From the NCBI GenBank assembly GCA_946811695.1, contig OX328123.1:41814335-41878334 (forward strand): a stretch of DNA of 64,000 bases. Reading direction: 5' to 3'. A program made the position numbers and the translations under genes. Below, piece by piece: positions 37,009 through 47,824 of the stretch. The stretch comes from Gonocerus acuteangulatus (taxonomy: Eukaryota; Arthropoda; Insecta; Hemiptera; Coreidae). Each line of letters starts with the position of its first letter. Positions within the stretch are counted from its first letter, which is position 1. A model generated the notes under the pieces. It saw nothing but the letters and a program-made list of their open reading frames with translations. It was not told the DNA's origin and searched no databases.

Positions 37009-37940
37009 ATGGGGTGAGTAAGAAAAAAATGACCTTTTTATAGGTAAAAATCAAAGTTTATTTTTCTTCTACTTACAAGGTTTTTAATAATGAAAATATA
37101 TACCATTGTGTTCTATGGTTTGTGGCCTTCTGGATGCCAGCTGTTGAAATCCTTGATGGTACCACTCTTTGTGTTTAGAATCGAAGAATTTACGAACGCC
37201 ATTTTCAACTTCATACAAGTTTTGGAATGTTTTTCCACGAAGGAAATGAGCGATTGACCTGAACAGTTGGTAGTCTCATGGTGCTAGGTCTGGAGTATAT
37301 GCCTGGGGAGGGAGAAGCTCGATTCCATCGAAATCAGGTAGTTTTTTTTTTTTTTTTCTTTTTTTTTGTAAAGCGAGAGGTGTGGAGTCTAGCATTATCT
37401 TGTAGAAACATGACTTGCTTTCTGTTGACTAAACCTGGATACCGCTGAACCAAAAAATCGTAAATTCTCAGCAGTTGTACTGAATATAACCTCTTAGAAT
37501 TGCTTTTTGTAGGATCGGCTTCAATAGCTGTGCGCAGAGCGTTCTGGTTGACTACTAAAAAAAGCCCTGATACAGATTTCTTTTCAAGGCTCAAATCACC
37601 TTTATTAAATTTTTGGAACCAACTTCTCATTGTCCTTTCATTTAAAGAGTCTTCATCCTCAAATTCAACCACTTAAAGAATGGTTTCTGTTGCTGAAAAC
37701 TTCCGTTTCCAAAAATAAAGCATAATTATGATAATTCCGTACTGTAGTGGCATTGTGAACAAAGGGGAGCTATAAAAGTACTGAGCCTGGATAGAGGGCA
37801 TGCTGGTTACCAAATGATTCAGAAGGGATCAAACATGAACTTCTTGTGACAATTCTTAGCTCCCAAATGTAAATAAGAGAGGAATTACTATGCAAAGTTC
37901 AAACACAAAGAAAACGGTAATTTTTTCTGACTCAACCCAT
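37009..37940 (-). mobile_element. mariner element, internally deleted
   Basis: Termini GGGTGAGTAAGAAAAAAATG (left, from about 37012) and, inverted, GGGTTGAGTCAGAAAAAATT (right, to about 37938) are clearly paired. The length is about 0.93 kb against about 1.3 kb for a full mariner. A TA duplication is not cleanly visible at either flank. Confidence 0.75.
37090..37735 (-). pseudogene. mariner transposase, deleted and frameshifted
   Basis: The N-terminal helix-turn-helix is clear: EFEDEDSLNERTMRSWFQKF, then NKGDLSLE and LRTAIEADPTKS. The frame then jumps to YSVQLLRIYDFLVQRYPGLV and NRKQVMFLQDNARLHTS, which contains the second catalytic Asp. The region with the first Asp is deleted. A T-run at about 37341-37370 shifts the frame. 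Beyond it, in another frame, come YTPDLAP, HFLRGKTFQNL and FFDSKHKEWY, the C-terminal mariner block. The family resembles SETMAR/mellifera-type mariners. Confidence 0.8.
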
Positions 37941-38369
37941 TATTTACATAATAGTTTTTTTAAAAATTTACTAATGAAGATTTAATTAATATTATCCGAT
38001 GACAAAATTTAAAAAGAAAAAAAAATATATATATTATTATAATGGACTGATCTTTTTATGTTTGTTTTCTTGGAACCTATCGATTTAACACAGCTGATTG
38101 GCGCTATACGTAGTGTTTTTTTCTTTTGTTTAGAATTTATTGTGCGTCGACAACAATGATCTTCAGCAATATACTCTATTGTTTTAAATTAGCCGAAAGA
38201 TAACAAATTATTTAATATTTGAAATTTAAAATCATTGCTAATGTTTATTATATTTTAATTTAAATCTCTCTTTTTTTTGATCTCGGGAAGTTACATTATT
38301 AGATATCCATGTACGCTTTCATGCAAATGAGAACACTCCACCAAAATATGATGTGCCAAAACATGACAT
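37941..38369. other. Unassigned AT-rich stretch
   Basis: Nothing recognised. Confidence 0.4.
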
Positions 38370-38902
38370 ACGTAGTAGTAACCTCCATTTGGACGTAGCC
38401 TTCTACGGGAACGTTTGCTATAATGCAATTAGGTTGTATTTTTAGTTTAGGGGGCGAGGTTAGCTCAGTGGGAGAGCACTGGACTCATATGCTGGAGGAC
38501 CTGAGTTCAAATCCCGAGCAAGCACTACAGATTTTTCTTCTAGTGTCTTAGTTCATGTGTTAAATTCGGCCTCCCTGACCGTCCCTATGCCAACCCAGCC
38601 TTTAAATTATTTATTAATGCCAATGACCCTAGCAGTCGAAGCAACAAAGGGGAAAATCAGGCGGCCAGAACAAAGTACTGATCACACTGTCTCCCAAGTG
38701 TTCTTTAAGGTCATGAATCAGATACCTCTATAGTATCTGCCCTTCAGTGCCTTTTTTTTATAGTTTATTGAGCTCCTGAAGAGTCACCTAGTGTGTGAAT
38801 GTAACGCGATGTAGAACTTATATAAAATAAATTGAATTGACTTTGTTAATTCTCTTCTATTGACCTTCCGCCTGAAAAATATTGGATTAGAGAACATTGG
38901 GT

Positions 38903-38951
<49 letters not shown>
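38370..38951 (+). mobile_element. Hammerhead-motif repeat interrupted by a SINE
   Basis: 38370-38449 (TAGTAGTAACCTCCATTTGG, CAATTAGG, TTTTTAGTTTA) aligns with 47697-47772. After the SINE, 38761-38900 (TAGTTTATTGAG, CTCCTGAAGAG, then CTTCTATTGACCTTCCGCC and TGAAAAATATT) aligns with 47768-47888. (TA)n follows at about 38908-38951. The hammerhead-like core here is decayed: CTGAAGA is present but GAAA has become GAAT. Confidence 0.65.
38450..38760 (+). mobile_element. tRNA-Met-headed SINE, complete
   Basis: The head GGGGGCGAGGTTAGCTCAGT includes an A box (TTAGCTCAGTGGGAGAGC). An anticodon-like CAT follows in GGACTCATATGC, and the B box is GAGTTCAAATCC. The head is Met-like but lacks a proper acceptor stem, so it is not a functional tRNA gene. 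The body of about 230 bp ends in a T-rich tract. Target duplications TAGTTTA flank it at 38443-38449 and 38761-38767. It inserted into the hammerhead-motif repeat. Confidence 0.85.
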
Positions 38952-38957
<6 letters not shown>

Positions 38958-40104
38958 TGAATGATTGACTTATCAATTGAATGTTTGAAATAATTGACTT
39001 ATATTTCATCTGTTTTTGTTAATGTGAATTTTTGTCATTGGGGATTTTGTTTTTCTATACTATTCTTGTCAAAATTCACCATGAAAGTGACAACTAGTCA
39101 AGAAAATCATTTAGTTATTTGTGAATGGATTTATTTATGAAAGACGATGATTAGTTTTCTAAAACAGTCCCTCCTTCTCCTTATTCATTGTGAAAGCTTT
39201 TCCAAGCTTGCTCGCCTAGAAATGGAGACAGAATTTAATTTGACCGTCTCCTAGAGAGAACAATAGTCGGTGACTGTAGAACTCCAGGGCTCGTTCATAA
39301 CTGAAATAATTTAGCCCTGAGAATGAAGGGTTGAAGTGACTGGGGCTTTGAAAGGCTGCCGCTTCATTTCGAGAAGTTAGAAGGGCCTTGCTTGAGAAAG
39401 TTCCTGCTGGATGCTCTTACTCTGGGAAGGATTATATTAGAGAAAAAGGCTGGGATTCCTATTGCTCCAGACATCACCTGGCAATTCAGGCAAACCCTCG
39501 CTGGTTATTTAATAAATGTCCTTTGTTCCTAGTAAGTATTGTTTCCAAAAACAAAATTATCGTGACTGCATAACTGCTAGAGAAGTGCTCTAGCATTAAA
39601 TGGATTTTTAGTTCCAATTTTTGATATTCGTTCGAATCCAATCTGCAGTGGATTCATGGTTTTAAATGCTGGGCTTTTTGAAAAAAAAACGTGGCAAACA
39701 AATATTCCATTATGAAAGATTATGTAAGTCAATGCGTCGTTATTTCATTGATCTATCATGGATTCCGTAGAGTTGGTAAATACACACGACAAAGTAGAAT
39801 CACTTTGTCACTTTGGGAATTAGTTCTTTGGTTATAAATACAACAAAACGTTTGGAACAAGATGGTTATAAACAATACTTACAGTTATTACCTATTTGCG
39901 TCGTTAGGAATCGTTAATTTTCTGCTTTGTTTACAGCATATGTTTACCAGAGATCCATTGCATTTCCTGGAAGTGAGTCTTTTTTTTTTCCTGTTCAGCA
40001 AGTACGAATGGGTTAGTATTGTGTCAAAAGTGCAAAGTGTGGATAACATTTCAGGGTTGGTGCTTGCATGACCCTTGCAGTCGAAGCACCTTAAAAAAAA
40101 AAAA

Positions 40105-40106
<2 letters not shown>
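38952..40106. other. Unassigned stretch
   Basis: Short frames at 39388-39573 and 39862-40071 are unrecognised. No repeat copies were noticed. Confidence 0.35.

Positions 40107-40160
<54 letters not shown>
40107..40160. repeat. (TA)n microsatellite
   Basis: About 54 bp of TA preceded by an A run and CCTTGCAGTCGAAGCACC. The latter recalls CCTAGCAGTCGAAGCAAC in the SINE-Met body at 38630, so a SINE fragment may lie just upstream. Confidence 0.85.
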
Positions 40161-40162
<2 letters not shown>

Positions 40163-40907
40163 CAAGGTCTTGGCGAATGTTGTTTTTCCCCAGGCTTTGG
40201 AAGTTTTGCCAAACTTATTTTAATGTACTCTTGTCCAGAAATTCGTAGGAAAGTAATATGTTCGTATTTACTTTGTAGAATGTTTTGTTGTTAAAATGTG
40301 ATTTGGGTAATTGGCAGTTTGCCATATATGCAATTAATTGTAAAATGGGTAATAATATTTTTAACTCGATCCGTCTTTTGAAAATACTCAAGTCTAAAAT
40401 TCTAGTTTATTTTATTGATTTTATTCGATTTTCTAGGACACAATACATACTAAAATATGTATCCCGTAGCCTATTAACACCAACCAGTGAGTGCTACAAT
40501 TTTTTTTTTCAAGAATTATTCCAATCCCAATATTCTTTCGGTTTATTCACCTGGTTAGGAAATATGACCTTTCATTTTGACGACATTTTTTTTTCTTATT
40601 TATTTTTTTTTAATATAGATTTTAGGCTCGAACAAACCTCCCTACTCCACATACACACAAACTCATTTATCCAGGACCAGAAGTACGTTACATGATATAC
40701 CATGATCTTCAAGCCTTATCCACGAGATTTGTAACTTATGAATGGCAAGAACCTAGTACAACACGACTGAACACAAGATTCAAAAAATCAAACACACTAT
40801 ACGCGAATGGTAATCCAGAAGGATTGGCCATTCACGACTGACGACTCGAAATAGTCTGATATATAAAGACGGGACCTGAATGTAAATACTGCAATTAACA
40901 CTCACTG
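40161..40907. other. Unassigned AT-rich stretch
   Basis: The 136-codon plus frame at 40285-40695 is hydrophobic and Phe/Tyr-rich, as expected of AT-rich non-coding DNA. I do not call a gene. Confidence 0.35.
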
Positions 40908-40913
40908 AAATAG

Positions 40914-41092
40914 TTTTTTTTTTTTTTTTTTTTTTTTGTTTTTTTTACTCACACATTCCGACATCTCCAGCGAGGGTGCAATATTCTCAAAGCGCCCTCA
41001 AATAAGAACAATCTCTGCCGCAGGTGTGACTCGATCGCCCATCTCCCGCATGAGAATCCAGTGCATTAGCCACTAGAACACGGGAGACCCCC
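40914..41092 (-). mobile_element. tRNA-Glu-headed SINE, complete
   Basis: On the minus strand the head reads GGGGGTCTCCCGTGTTCTAG then TGGCTAATGC. The A-box form is close to that of tRNA-Glu (TGGTCTAGTGGCTA). The B box is GGGCGATCGAGTC. CTGCGGCAGAGATTGTTC and a body with TTGCACCCTCG and GGAGATGTCGG follow, then a long A tail (plus-strand T run 40914-40946). Target duplications AAATAG lie at 40908-40913 and 41093-41098. Its 3' tail differs from that of the SINE at 54450. Confidence 0.8.
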
Positions 41093-41098
41093 AAATAG

Positions 41099-41941
41099 AA
41101 TGTTACGATGAATTTTATGAATTAAAGAAAAATATATAATTTTATCACCCAATGTTGAAAACCTAAAATTAGATAACAAAAAGATAACAATTTGTATAGA
41201 TATGTATGCATTAAGGTTCAAAGAAAATCGGCTACTAAAATAGTCACAAAAACAATTCGGCAGGAACTCTCATGAACATGAGTGCCTATTTTTTTTCAGT
41301 TTTGCTGAAGTGGCGGAAAGGGACGGATACGGTTGAAGTAGCATTCCAGCGTTCACTCTTTGTGATGTGTGTGAAAGAACTGGCGATATTGAACATTGAG
41401 AAGAATTAAAGTGCAGCTTTTGGCCCTAGTTCTTCATCACAGATATCGCGAATTATTTCGGGGAAAACGTTGGTTGACTAAGTGACCAGAACGATTTTCC
41501 CCTGCTACCGATGATTAGCGAGAAATTGCCCATTTCCCCTCAGGGATGGAGTTGATAATCACAATTTCTAAGAACTTGAATTTAGCTAATATACTTTGCA
41601 ATGCAGCTGGATAATATGAGGTGGTTAATTGGTTTTCCGGGTAGATTGCTATTTGAAACCTCGGAAGAGTGTTAATGCTACTGAAATTATAGCGTTTTGG
41701 AGTCAAGTTTAATAAATATTTAGAGTCAATAATGAGTTTCATGGAGAGAAACTCGGATAAAGAATAAAAAGGAACACGATTCTGAAAAAACCTTTTCAAA
41801 TCTTTTTTTCTCGAAGGAATGTAGCTTTGAGCTTGCACTCGTTAAACAATTTTTAATAAAAGTCTTCAAATCGCCATTAATTCTAAGAACTAGACTCGGA
41901 AAATCGATGATATGATCGCTGTAAATCTTTATATGCACATA

Positions 41942-42015
<74 letters not shown>

Positions 42016-42292
42016 GGACGCGCCAGGGATCAAAGATATAATTCTCGACAAGGGGGGGGGGGTTAAAACGAGTTTAAAATTACGGAGGACAAAAGTATAA
42101 AAAAAAATAATTATACTTAGCCCAAAAATATCGCCAGCTGCCGAAGACTCCTTTCCCCTGAGAAGCTTCTGGAATATAAAAAGGGGAGCACTCGGCAGCG
42201 TACATGGGAAAAAATTTAGTACATGGGGAACTAAATTGGTCTATTACTAAGAGAGTGGGGGTTTAGTCTGGATCGAAATTAAATAAATATTT
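41099..42292. other. Unassigned stretch with a (TA)n tract
   Basis: (TA)n at about 41944-42014. Downstream, G-rich runs such as ACAAGGGGGGGGGG recall family A, but no alignable body was found. Minus frames at 41515-41938 are unrecognised. Confidence 0.4.
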
Positions 42293-42304
42293 ATAATAAA
42301 GATG

Positions 42305-42495
42305 CCAACGGCCATAGCCACGTAGAATGCACCGGTTCCCGTAGATCACCGAAGTCAAGCAACGTCGGACGTGGTCAGTGCCTGAATGGGTGACCGACCA
42401 CGTGCCATTGGCATTATTGCCGGTGGCAACCTGTAGATAGCCCGGCGCTAATAGCCAACTAGTTGATGCGCCGTTAAAAACGAAAAAAAAAATAA
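42305..42495 (+). mobile_element. 5S rRNA-headed SINE (SINE3 type)
   Basis: The first ~110 bp is a 5S rRNA derivative: CAACGGCCATAGCCACGT, ACCGGTTCCCGTAGATCACC, GAAGTCAAGCAACGTCGG and GAATGGGTGACCGACCACG follow 5S order, including internal promoter regions. The tail reads GGCAACCTGTAGATAGCC, CGGCGCTAATAGCC, GTTGATGCGCCGTTA plus an A-rich end. Perfect 12-bp target duplications (ATAATAAAGATG, 42293-42304 and 42496-42507) prove retroposition. It is not a functional 5S gene. The tail is shared with other SINEs in the window. Confidence 0.9.
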
Positions 42496-42599
42496 ATAAT
42501 AAAGATGTTCATTAAAACGTAAAAAAAAATAACTTTTAGTTTTTATTTTCTCTTCTCCAGATTTGACTATTGCATTATGTGGCTTGAAATGCAGCTCTT

Positions 42600-42886
42600 C
42601 CTCTCGCCTCATGATAAGCGTTGCAAGAAAACGAACTGCAAGGCTTAACAGTATTTTAGTGTCAGGCTGTCTTTCACGAAGGCTCTAAAACAAAATGTAC
42701 AAAGCCATATTAAGACCTAAACTAACGCATGGAGCACCTTTCATGTATCTTTATCCTGCCACACTACGGAGAATCCAAGCCTTCCAAAACAACATGATAA
42801 GGAGATGTGTCTTGGTTACGTCTTATCAACGGGTTCTGCGGGAAGACTTTTTAGCTTATTGTAAGCTAATTAATATTTCTAAGTAA
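42600..42886 (+). pseudogene. jockey-like RT C-terminal fragment
   Basis: The open part (42695-42886) encodes MYKAILRPKLTHGAPFMY, then LRRIQAFQNNMIRRCV. This is the post-RT block of jockey-clade elements (YKAILRPILTYG, IQ.FQ.K.LR). Upstream in a frame with a stop lies RKRTARLNSILVSGC, also expected. Flanks show no other element parts, so it is a short relic. Confidence 0.7.
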
Positions 42887-43635
42887 TATGCTTAGGAATC
42901 CAGCTCCTGCTTGAAGTACCTTTATTGTGTAAATAATTATTAAAACATATTTAGGGGTTCATCAAAATATGGTTCTGGTTGAAAGCACATGTCACATAGC
43001 AAGAAGGATCATCATATTTTTTTTTAACTTGAACGTCTTTCAAATGAAAATAGTTTGTGCAGTAGGAAAGAACATCAGAATCTCATCTTCACTATGTATT
43101 TCAGAATACCCAAATAATTCTAGTAAAATGAACATAGCGAATGCTTTATGTGTGTTTATTAGTTATATGATTATATATTTTTTTATTTATTTCGTATACA
43201 CTGCCTCTACCAATTATATTTTATCCTCTTTTTATATTATTAATTTGTGTTCTAGCATCGTTTGCTTCTTCGTACGCTTTCTCGTTGAGTTCAATCCCTA
43301 TATGAGAAGGAACGCATGAAAGAGCAATTTTTATATGTTGTGATGCTAGATTTTTTCAAAATTTCAGCAATAATATTATGGTTCTTCTTTAGTTTTGTTA
43401 GTGTCCTCATCACGTGAGTGCGTTACGCTCAGGTGCTTGTTGTTTTCTTGGAACCTGATAGCTTCCAAGGCGTGCCAAAATAGCAAAAGACTCTCCCGAA
43501 AATGTACTATCAGCTTCAAGCATGTTTTACTTCTTGGAGGAGTTGTCTTTTAAAAAGGAACATTCTATTCGGGAGTCCATTTTAGAATCATCAGTATACG
43601 TTTTATTGTAGTCTGTATATTTTCCAATACCAGTA

Positions 43636-43639
<4 letters not shown>
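42887..43639. other. Unassigned AT-rich stretch
   Basis: The 116-codon plus frame at 42969-43319 is hydrophobic and low in information; not called. Confidence 0.4.

Positions 43640-43710
<71 letters not shown>
43640..43710. repeat. (TA)n microsatellite
   Basis: About 70 bp of TA, not assigned to a transposon family. Confidence 0.95.
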
Positions 43711-43711
<1 letters not shown>

Positions 43712-44000
43712 CAATAGATTTATCATCGATGAAATCACCGATATAAGACATTTAGTTATTGGTTTTACTTATTTTCGAGATACTTGCAATTTATTGACAA
43801 TCGTCTTATAGAATAGAAAGAAAAGTAGGACAAATTTAGAGAGTATTGTAATGTTTATTTTCGAGTAAACAATTGTTTCTGGGTTTTTATTTTAGACTAA
43901 GAAAACTCAAAGATAATTTTCTAACATTCATAAATGGCTTCATCCTTCTGATTTATTTCAATGTGCTTTGCTATGAAGGCAATTTCCGTTGGTAACCGTG
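43711..44000. other. Unassigned stretch
   Basis: Nothing recognised before the RTE target duplication at 44001. Confidence 0.4.
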
Positions 44001-44014
44001 AAATGGTACGATAC

Positions 44015-44910
44015 TACTTACTTACTTAACTGGCGCACAACCCATTGCTAGGTCAGGGCCTCCTGAATCAGCTTCCGCCAGCTGTCCCGATCTTGTGCAG
44101 CAACCATCCAGTTCTGTACGCCTAATAGGGTCCTAGCGTCACATGCAACTCCATCCTTCCATCGGAGCTTCGGCCTCCCACGTCTTCTGCTTCCATGGAG
44201 CACTTCTTCCATTGTCTTCCTTGGCAGTTCTGCTGGATCCATTCGAGCAACATGACCGGCCCATCGGAGTCTTTCCACACGGATGAAATGGACAACATTT
44301 TTTTCTTTGTAAGCCTCATACACCTCCAGGTTAGTTCTTCTTCTCCATGTCCGGCCATCGCATACTCCCCCCAAAATGGATCGCAGTATCCTTCTTTCTT
44401 GAATTAGGAGTGCCTGCTCATCCATTTTAGAGATGGTCCATGCCTCTGAGCCGTATGTCAACACTGGTCGTATGAGGGTTTTATAAACCAGCAATTTTGT
44501 AGACCTATTTATTACTTTACTCCTGAGAAGACTCCTGAGGCCAAAAAAACAGCGAGTGGATTTAATAATTCTAGATTTTATCTTGTCTGTTATGCTATTG
44601 GCTATGTTTACATTGCAGCCAAGGTATGTAAATTCTTTAACTTTCTCAAATGAGTAGGAGCCAAATTTTACATTTTCCCCTGGCTGTGCTTCCTGCCCCA
44701 TTGCCATAAATTTAGTCTTGGAAACATTAATTTCTAGGCCCAACCTCCTTGCAGCTTGGTCCAAAGCTTGAAATGCTGCCTGCACATCAGCAAGGGTTCT
44801 CCCAACTATGTCTAAATCATCTGCGAAACCCAGTAGCTGGACAGCTCTATTGAAGATAGTCCCGTTGGTTTGAATGCCTGAATCCCGTACAGCTTTTTCA
44901 AGGCCCAGGG
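44015..44910 (-). mobile_element. RTE-clade LINE, 5'-truncated insertion
   Basis: Bounded by target duplications AAATGGTACGATAC (44001-44014) and AAATGGTAGGATAC (44911-44924), which differ at one base. The minus-strand 3' end has a short tandem tail (three AAGT-type units). Such simple-repeat tails are typical of RTE elements. 5' truncation falls just upstream of the FADD motif, so this is an incomplete TPRT product. Confidence 0.85.
44048..44908 (-). pseudogene. RTE reverse transcriptase C-terminal half
   Basis: From 44908 the uninterrupted frame reads EKAVRDSGIQTNG, LLGFADDLDIVGR (catalytic FADD), then RRLGLEINVSKTKFMAMG, EFTYLGCNVN, VYKTLIRPVLTYGSEAW, RWAGHVARMD and RRRGRPKLRWKDGV to the TAG near 44048. 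This order is diagnostic of RTE-type RTs, and about 285 codons are open. The endonuclease and N-terminal RT are missing, so it cannot be active. The intact frame and near-perfect TSD suggest a fairly recent insertion. Confidence 0.85.
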
Positions 44911-44924
44911 AAATGGTAGGATAC

Positions 44925-46019
44925 CTACTCCAAAAATAATGCTTTGACAGTTTACATGAAATGAATTATATTGCCAAGTCGAAATGGACCAGTGTTAATG
45001 ATATCGAGGTTCTTTAGAACGGAAAACATTGTCGAGAATTTGTACAGGTTGAATGGGGAAACTGTGAACCTCTAAGAATAGTTGTCTTGATAAAATGATA
45101 AACAATACATGTGGCCCTAATACCACTTATTGCTTTTTTGTTGTTCCTTCCACAAGCAAACATATATTTTTGAATATTATATTCCCAACTCTGAGCACAA
45201 CAGGCCTCATTGCTTTCTATTCTCCCTTCATTCTTCGATCAATGACAACTTGTTATCTGTAATATTGTTCCACTTAGTCAAGCCATACAGGTAGTGGTAT
45301 AACACAGAGATAAACCCCTGAGTTCAACCACAGTCGTTTACCTCAAAGGGCGCACGTAGCTGCCTCCTTTTGTCGTCTGTCGAGGTTGTCAGCTTAAGAG
45401 TATCTACTAACCTTAATACCATTCTATACATTATTCGGAAATTTGATACTAAATAAATAAATAAATTTGATTCTGCTTTCGGGTAGAAAATCCCGAGCAC
45501 AAATGCATTGAAGTAAGTTAAACCAAAACTCGGAACAGATATTTACGAAATACAATTAAAAGTGTGACTTAAAGCAGATAAACCTCTCATTTTAGGGTTG
45601 TCCGACTACAACTAAGCAAATTTTTAGTCCCGTCCAGTGGTAGATGATGTGATTCCTTCAGTCCAACTGGCTCGAAATGAAAGTTCTATCTGTCCTAGAT
45701 TTGATTGATCGCAGCAGCACATCAGGCCGAGGATCACCTCTTCAGTTGAAAGACAAATTTCTGCAGTACAACTCTAAGGGCCATCGTCCAAGTGAATGCG
45801 AGCGGCGCACAGTGGGCGAGTGACAGAACAGGCCGGACAGTCATTAATATCTCGGATTCTACTGGTCGTAGAGTATTGCTTTCGGTGTCATTTTAAAGCT
45901 AATCCAATACTCTATACAGCTAAATAATCAGCAATTTTTAAGCAATTTCACAATAATTTTTCAGGTTAATGAGTGGTTGGGGTTCATTAAAGGCCACTTC
46001 CTGGACCCAGTATTAGTTA

Positions 46020-46020
<1 letters not shown>
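44925..46020. other. Unassigned stretch
   Basis: No gene or repeat copy supported. Confidence 0.4.
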
Positions 46021-46081
<61 letters not shown>

Positions 46082-46098
46082 ATATATATATATATGTG

Positions 46099-46139
<41 letters not shown>

Positions 46140-46146
46140 GTGTGTG

Positions 46147-46204
<58 letters not shown>
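46021..46204. repeat. Compound (TA)n/(TG)n microsatellite
   Basis: TA runs interrupted by TGTGTGTGTA blocks and TACATA units over about 184 bp. The periodic interruptions suggest duplication of imperfect units. Confidence 0.95.
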
Positions 46205-46209
<5 letters not shown>

Positions 46210-46269
46210 TGATTATTACATCCTGTATATAAATACATCTGGTAATATGATGAATCATACAATATGAAG

Positions 46270-46930
46270 GTTCTGTGCTCAAGGCCTCCCAACTTCATCC
46301 TCGATTAACGCCAGAAAGACGCTCAGATGACATTGAGAGGTGCCTCCACAAGCTCCCTTCTGCTCCGACCAGTGGCTGGTGTCGAAGAGAGATCTGTGAG
46401 CCACAGAAAATTCTCTCACTTGAACAAAGAGAAGCCATTGCTAACACTTCACTTGGTCAATGTCTTTTGAGTCGCCTCGGTGGAGAGAGTGGGTAGGTGG
46501 CACTTGATAGGGAGAGGACTTCAGGATTCTGATGAGTGGAAAGTTTAGGATGGAAACGTTGGAATCTGCATAATACAACATCATTAACGGGTGGGATATT
46601 GAGGTCTTTCTGGAGGTTGAGGTTGGAAACGTAAAAAGGAGCATGGACTATTGTTCTTAGGACCTTGGATTGGAATGTTGGAATGCGTCTGATGTTCGAT
46701 GTTTTCGCAGTTCCCCATAGTTCTGAACAGTTTGTCCAAATGGGTTGCAGTAGTGATTTGTAAATGATCAGTTTGTTTTCAGTACTTAAATGTGATTTGC
46801 GGTTCAACAGTCTATAGAGTTGTCCAAATCGTCTGTTAAGCTCTTGTCTTTTAAGTTTTAAGTGATGTTTCCAGGTAAGTCTTGAGTCCAAGTCAGGTAA
46901 GTCGTGAGTCCAAGGTTACAAGTTACTGTA
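46270..46930 (-). pseudogene. jockey-clade LINE fragment
   Basis: The minus frame 46891-46457 reads DSRLTWKHHLKLKRQELN, FGQLYRLLNRKSHLSTENKL, then IYKSLLQPIWTNCSELWG, IRRIPTFQSKVLRTIVHAPF and YVSNLNLQKDLNIPPV. This is the region after the catalytic RT core in jockey-clade ORF2. The C-terminus continues in other frames towards 46270. The catalytic core, endonuclease and ORF1 are absent. The fragment abuts the compound TA tract. Confidence 0.8.
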
Positions 46931-47402
46931 ATTAACAAATTTAAAACAAATCTGTATTTTATTAATTTACTGTTTTAAGATTTTTTTTAATGTTCGTGGA
47001 AGTAATTCTTTTATTTTTTTAATATATTTAACTTTTATTGTTTTTTTTTTTTTAATATTCAAGTAAATATTTATAAAAATAAATATTTCTTTAAAGCTTT
47101 TTGAATAAACTGAAGAAGAAAAATTAATTTTATTTTCACAGATCCATGTTTTTTTTTTTTATTTAAACTTTTGTTCCTAAATGTTTCACATACTTCAATA
47201 ATATAGGGTTGTGATACATGAATGAAAAGGTGGTTAAATGAGGAAGTTTTTTTGAAACTCGAAAATTTCGGATCCCATTGAAGAGTAACGCTAGTAGGAA
47301 ATATCAAGAATATGTCAGGGAATTCTGAATATCTTTCTTTTGGTAGACATACTTAAATGCAAGACATGAATGAAGAAATACATTCATTATTACCAATATT
47401 TT
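46931..47402. other. Unassigned T-rich stretch
   Basis: Poly-T runs at 47041-47053 and 47150-47160; nothing coding supported. Confidence 0.4.
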
Positions 47403-47456
47403 TCAGACGGAAGGTCAATAAAAGAGAATTAACACAGTTAATTCATTTATTTGTTC

Positions 47457-47500
47457 TTGCCCTACATGTTTCACACCTGTGGTGCCTCTTCAGAATCCAA
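47457..47500 (-). ncRNA. Hammerhead-like motif 2 (left arm)
   Basis: On the minus strand: CTGAAGA (reverse of 47487-47493), one extra G, GCACC-ACA-GGTGT (stem II), GAAA, then ACATGT and A. The expected stem I (ATT against GGGC) does not pair well, so this copy is probably dead although its core is intact. Confidence 0.4.
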
Positions 47501-47785
47501 AAACTCAATAAACTAAAACTTACAGTCTAATTGTATTAAGGCGAACCTTCCTGTACAATGCCTACGTCCAATATGAGATTACTATTGCCTACTCATAGCG
47601 TCGATCAGCTGAGTAAAATCAATAGAATCCAAAATTCGATCATCCAGAACCAGATAAGTCCATTATAATAAAATAAAACGACGCTAAGAGTAGGTAATAG
47701 TAACCTCATATTGGACCTGGCTATTGTACAGGGAGGTTCGTCTCAATACAATTAGGCCATAAGCTTTTAGTTTATTGAGTTTTTG

Positions 47786-47824
47786 GCTCCTGAAGAGGCA
47801 CCACAGGTGTGAAACATGTAGAGC
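47786..47824 (+). ncRNA. Hammerhead-like motif 3 (right arm)
   Basis: GCTC (47786-47789) pairs with GAGC (47821-47824) as stem I. CTGAAGA occupies 47790-47796, an extra G lies at 47797, stem II is GCACC-ACA-GGTGT (one G-T pair), GAAA is at 47811-47814, ACATGT forms the minimal stem III, and A is at the cleavage position. With motif 5 it is one of the two best folds in the window. The same extra base as in motif 1 weakens the case for cleavage. Confidence 0.5.

Noticed and set aside
38450..38525. Possible functional tRNA-Met gene
   Set aside because: No acceptor-stem pairing, and a 230-bp SINE body with target duplications.
40285..40695. 136-codon hydrophobic frame as a membrane protein
   Set aside because: Phe/Tyr/Ile-rich composition is expected from AT-rich non-coding DNA; no start or splice context.
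42305..42412. Possible functional 5S rRNA gene
   Set aside because: Many substitutions, a shared non-5S tail and 12-bp target duplications show a retroposed SINE.
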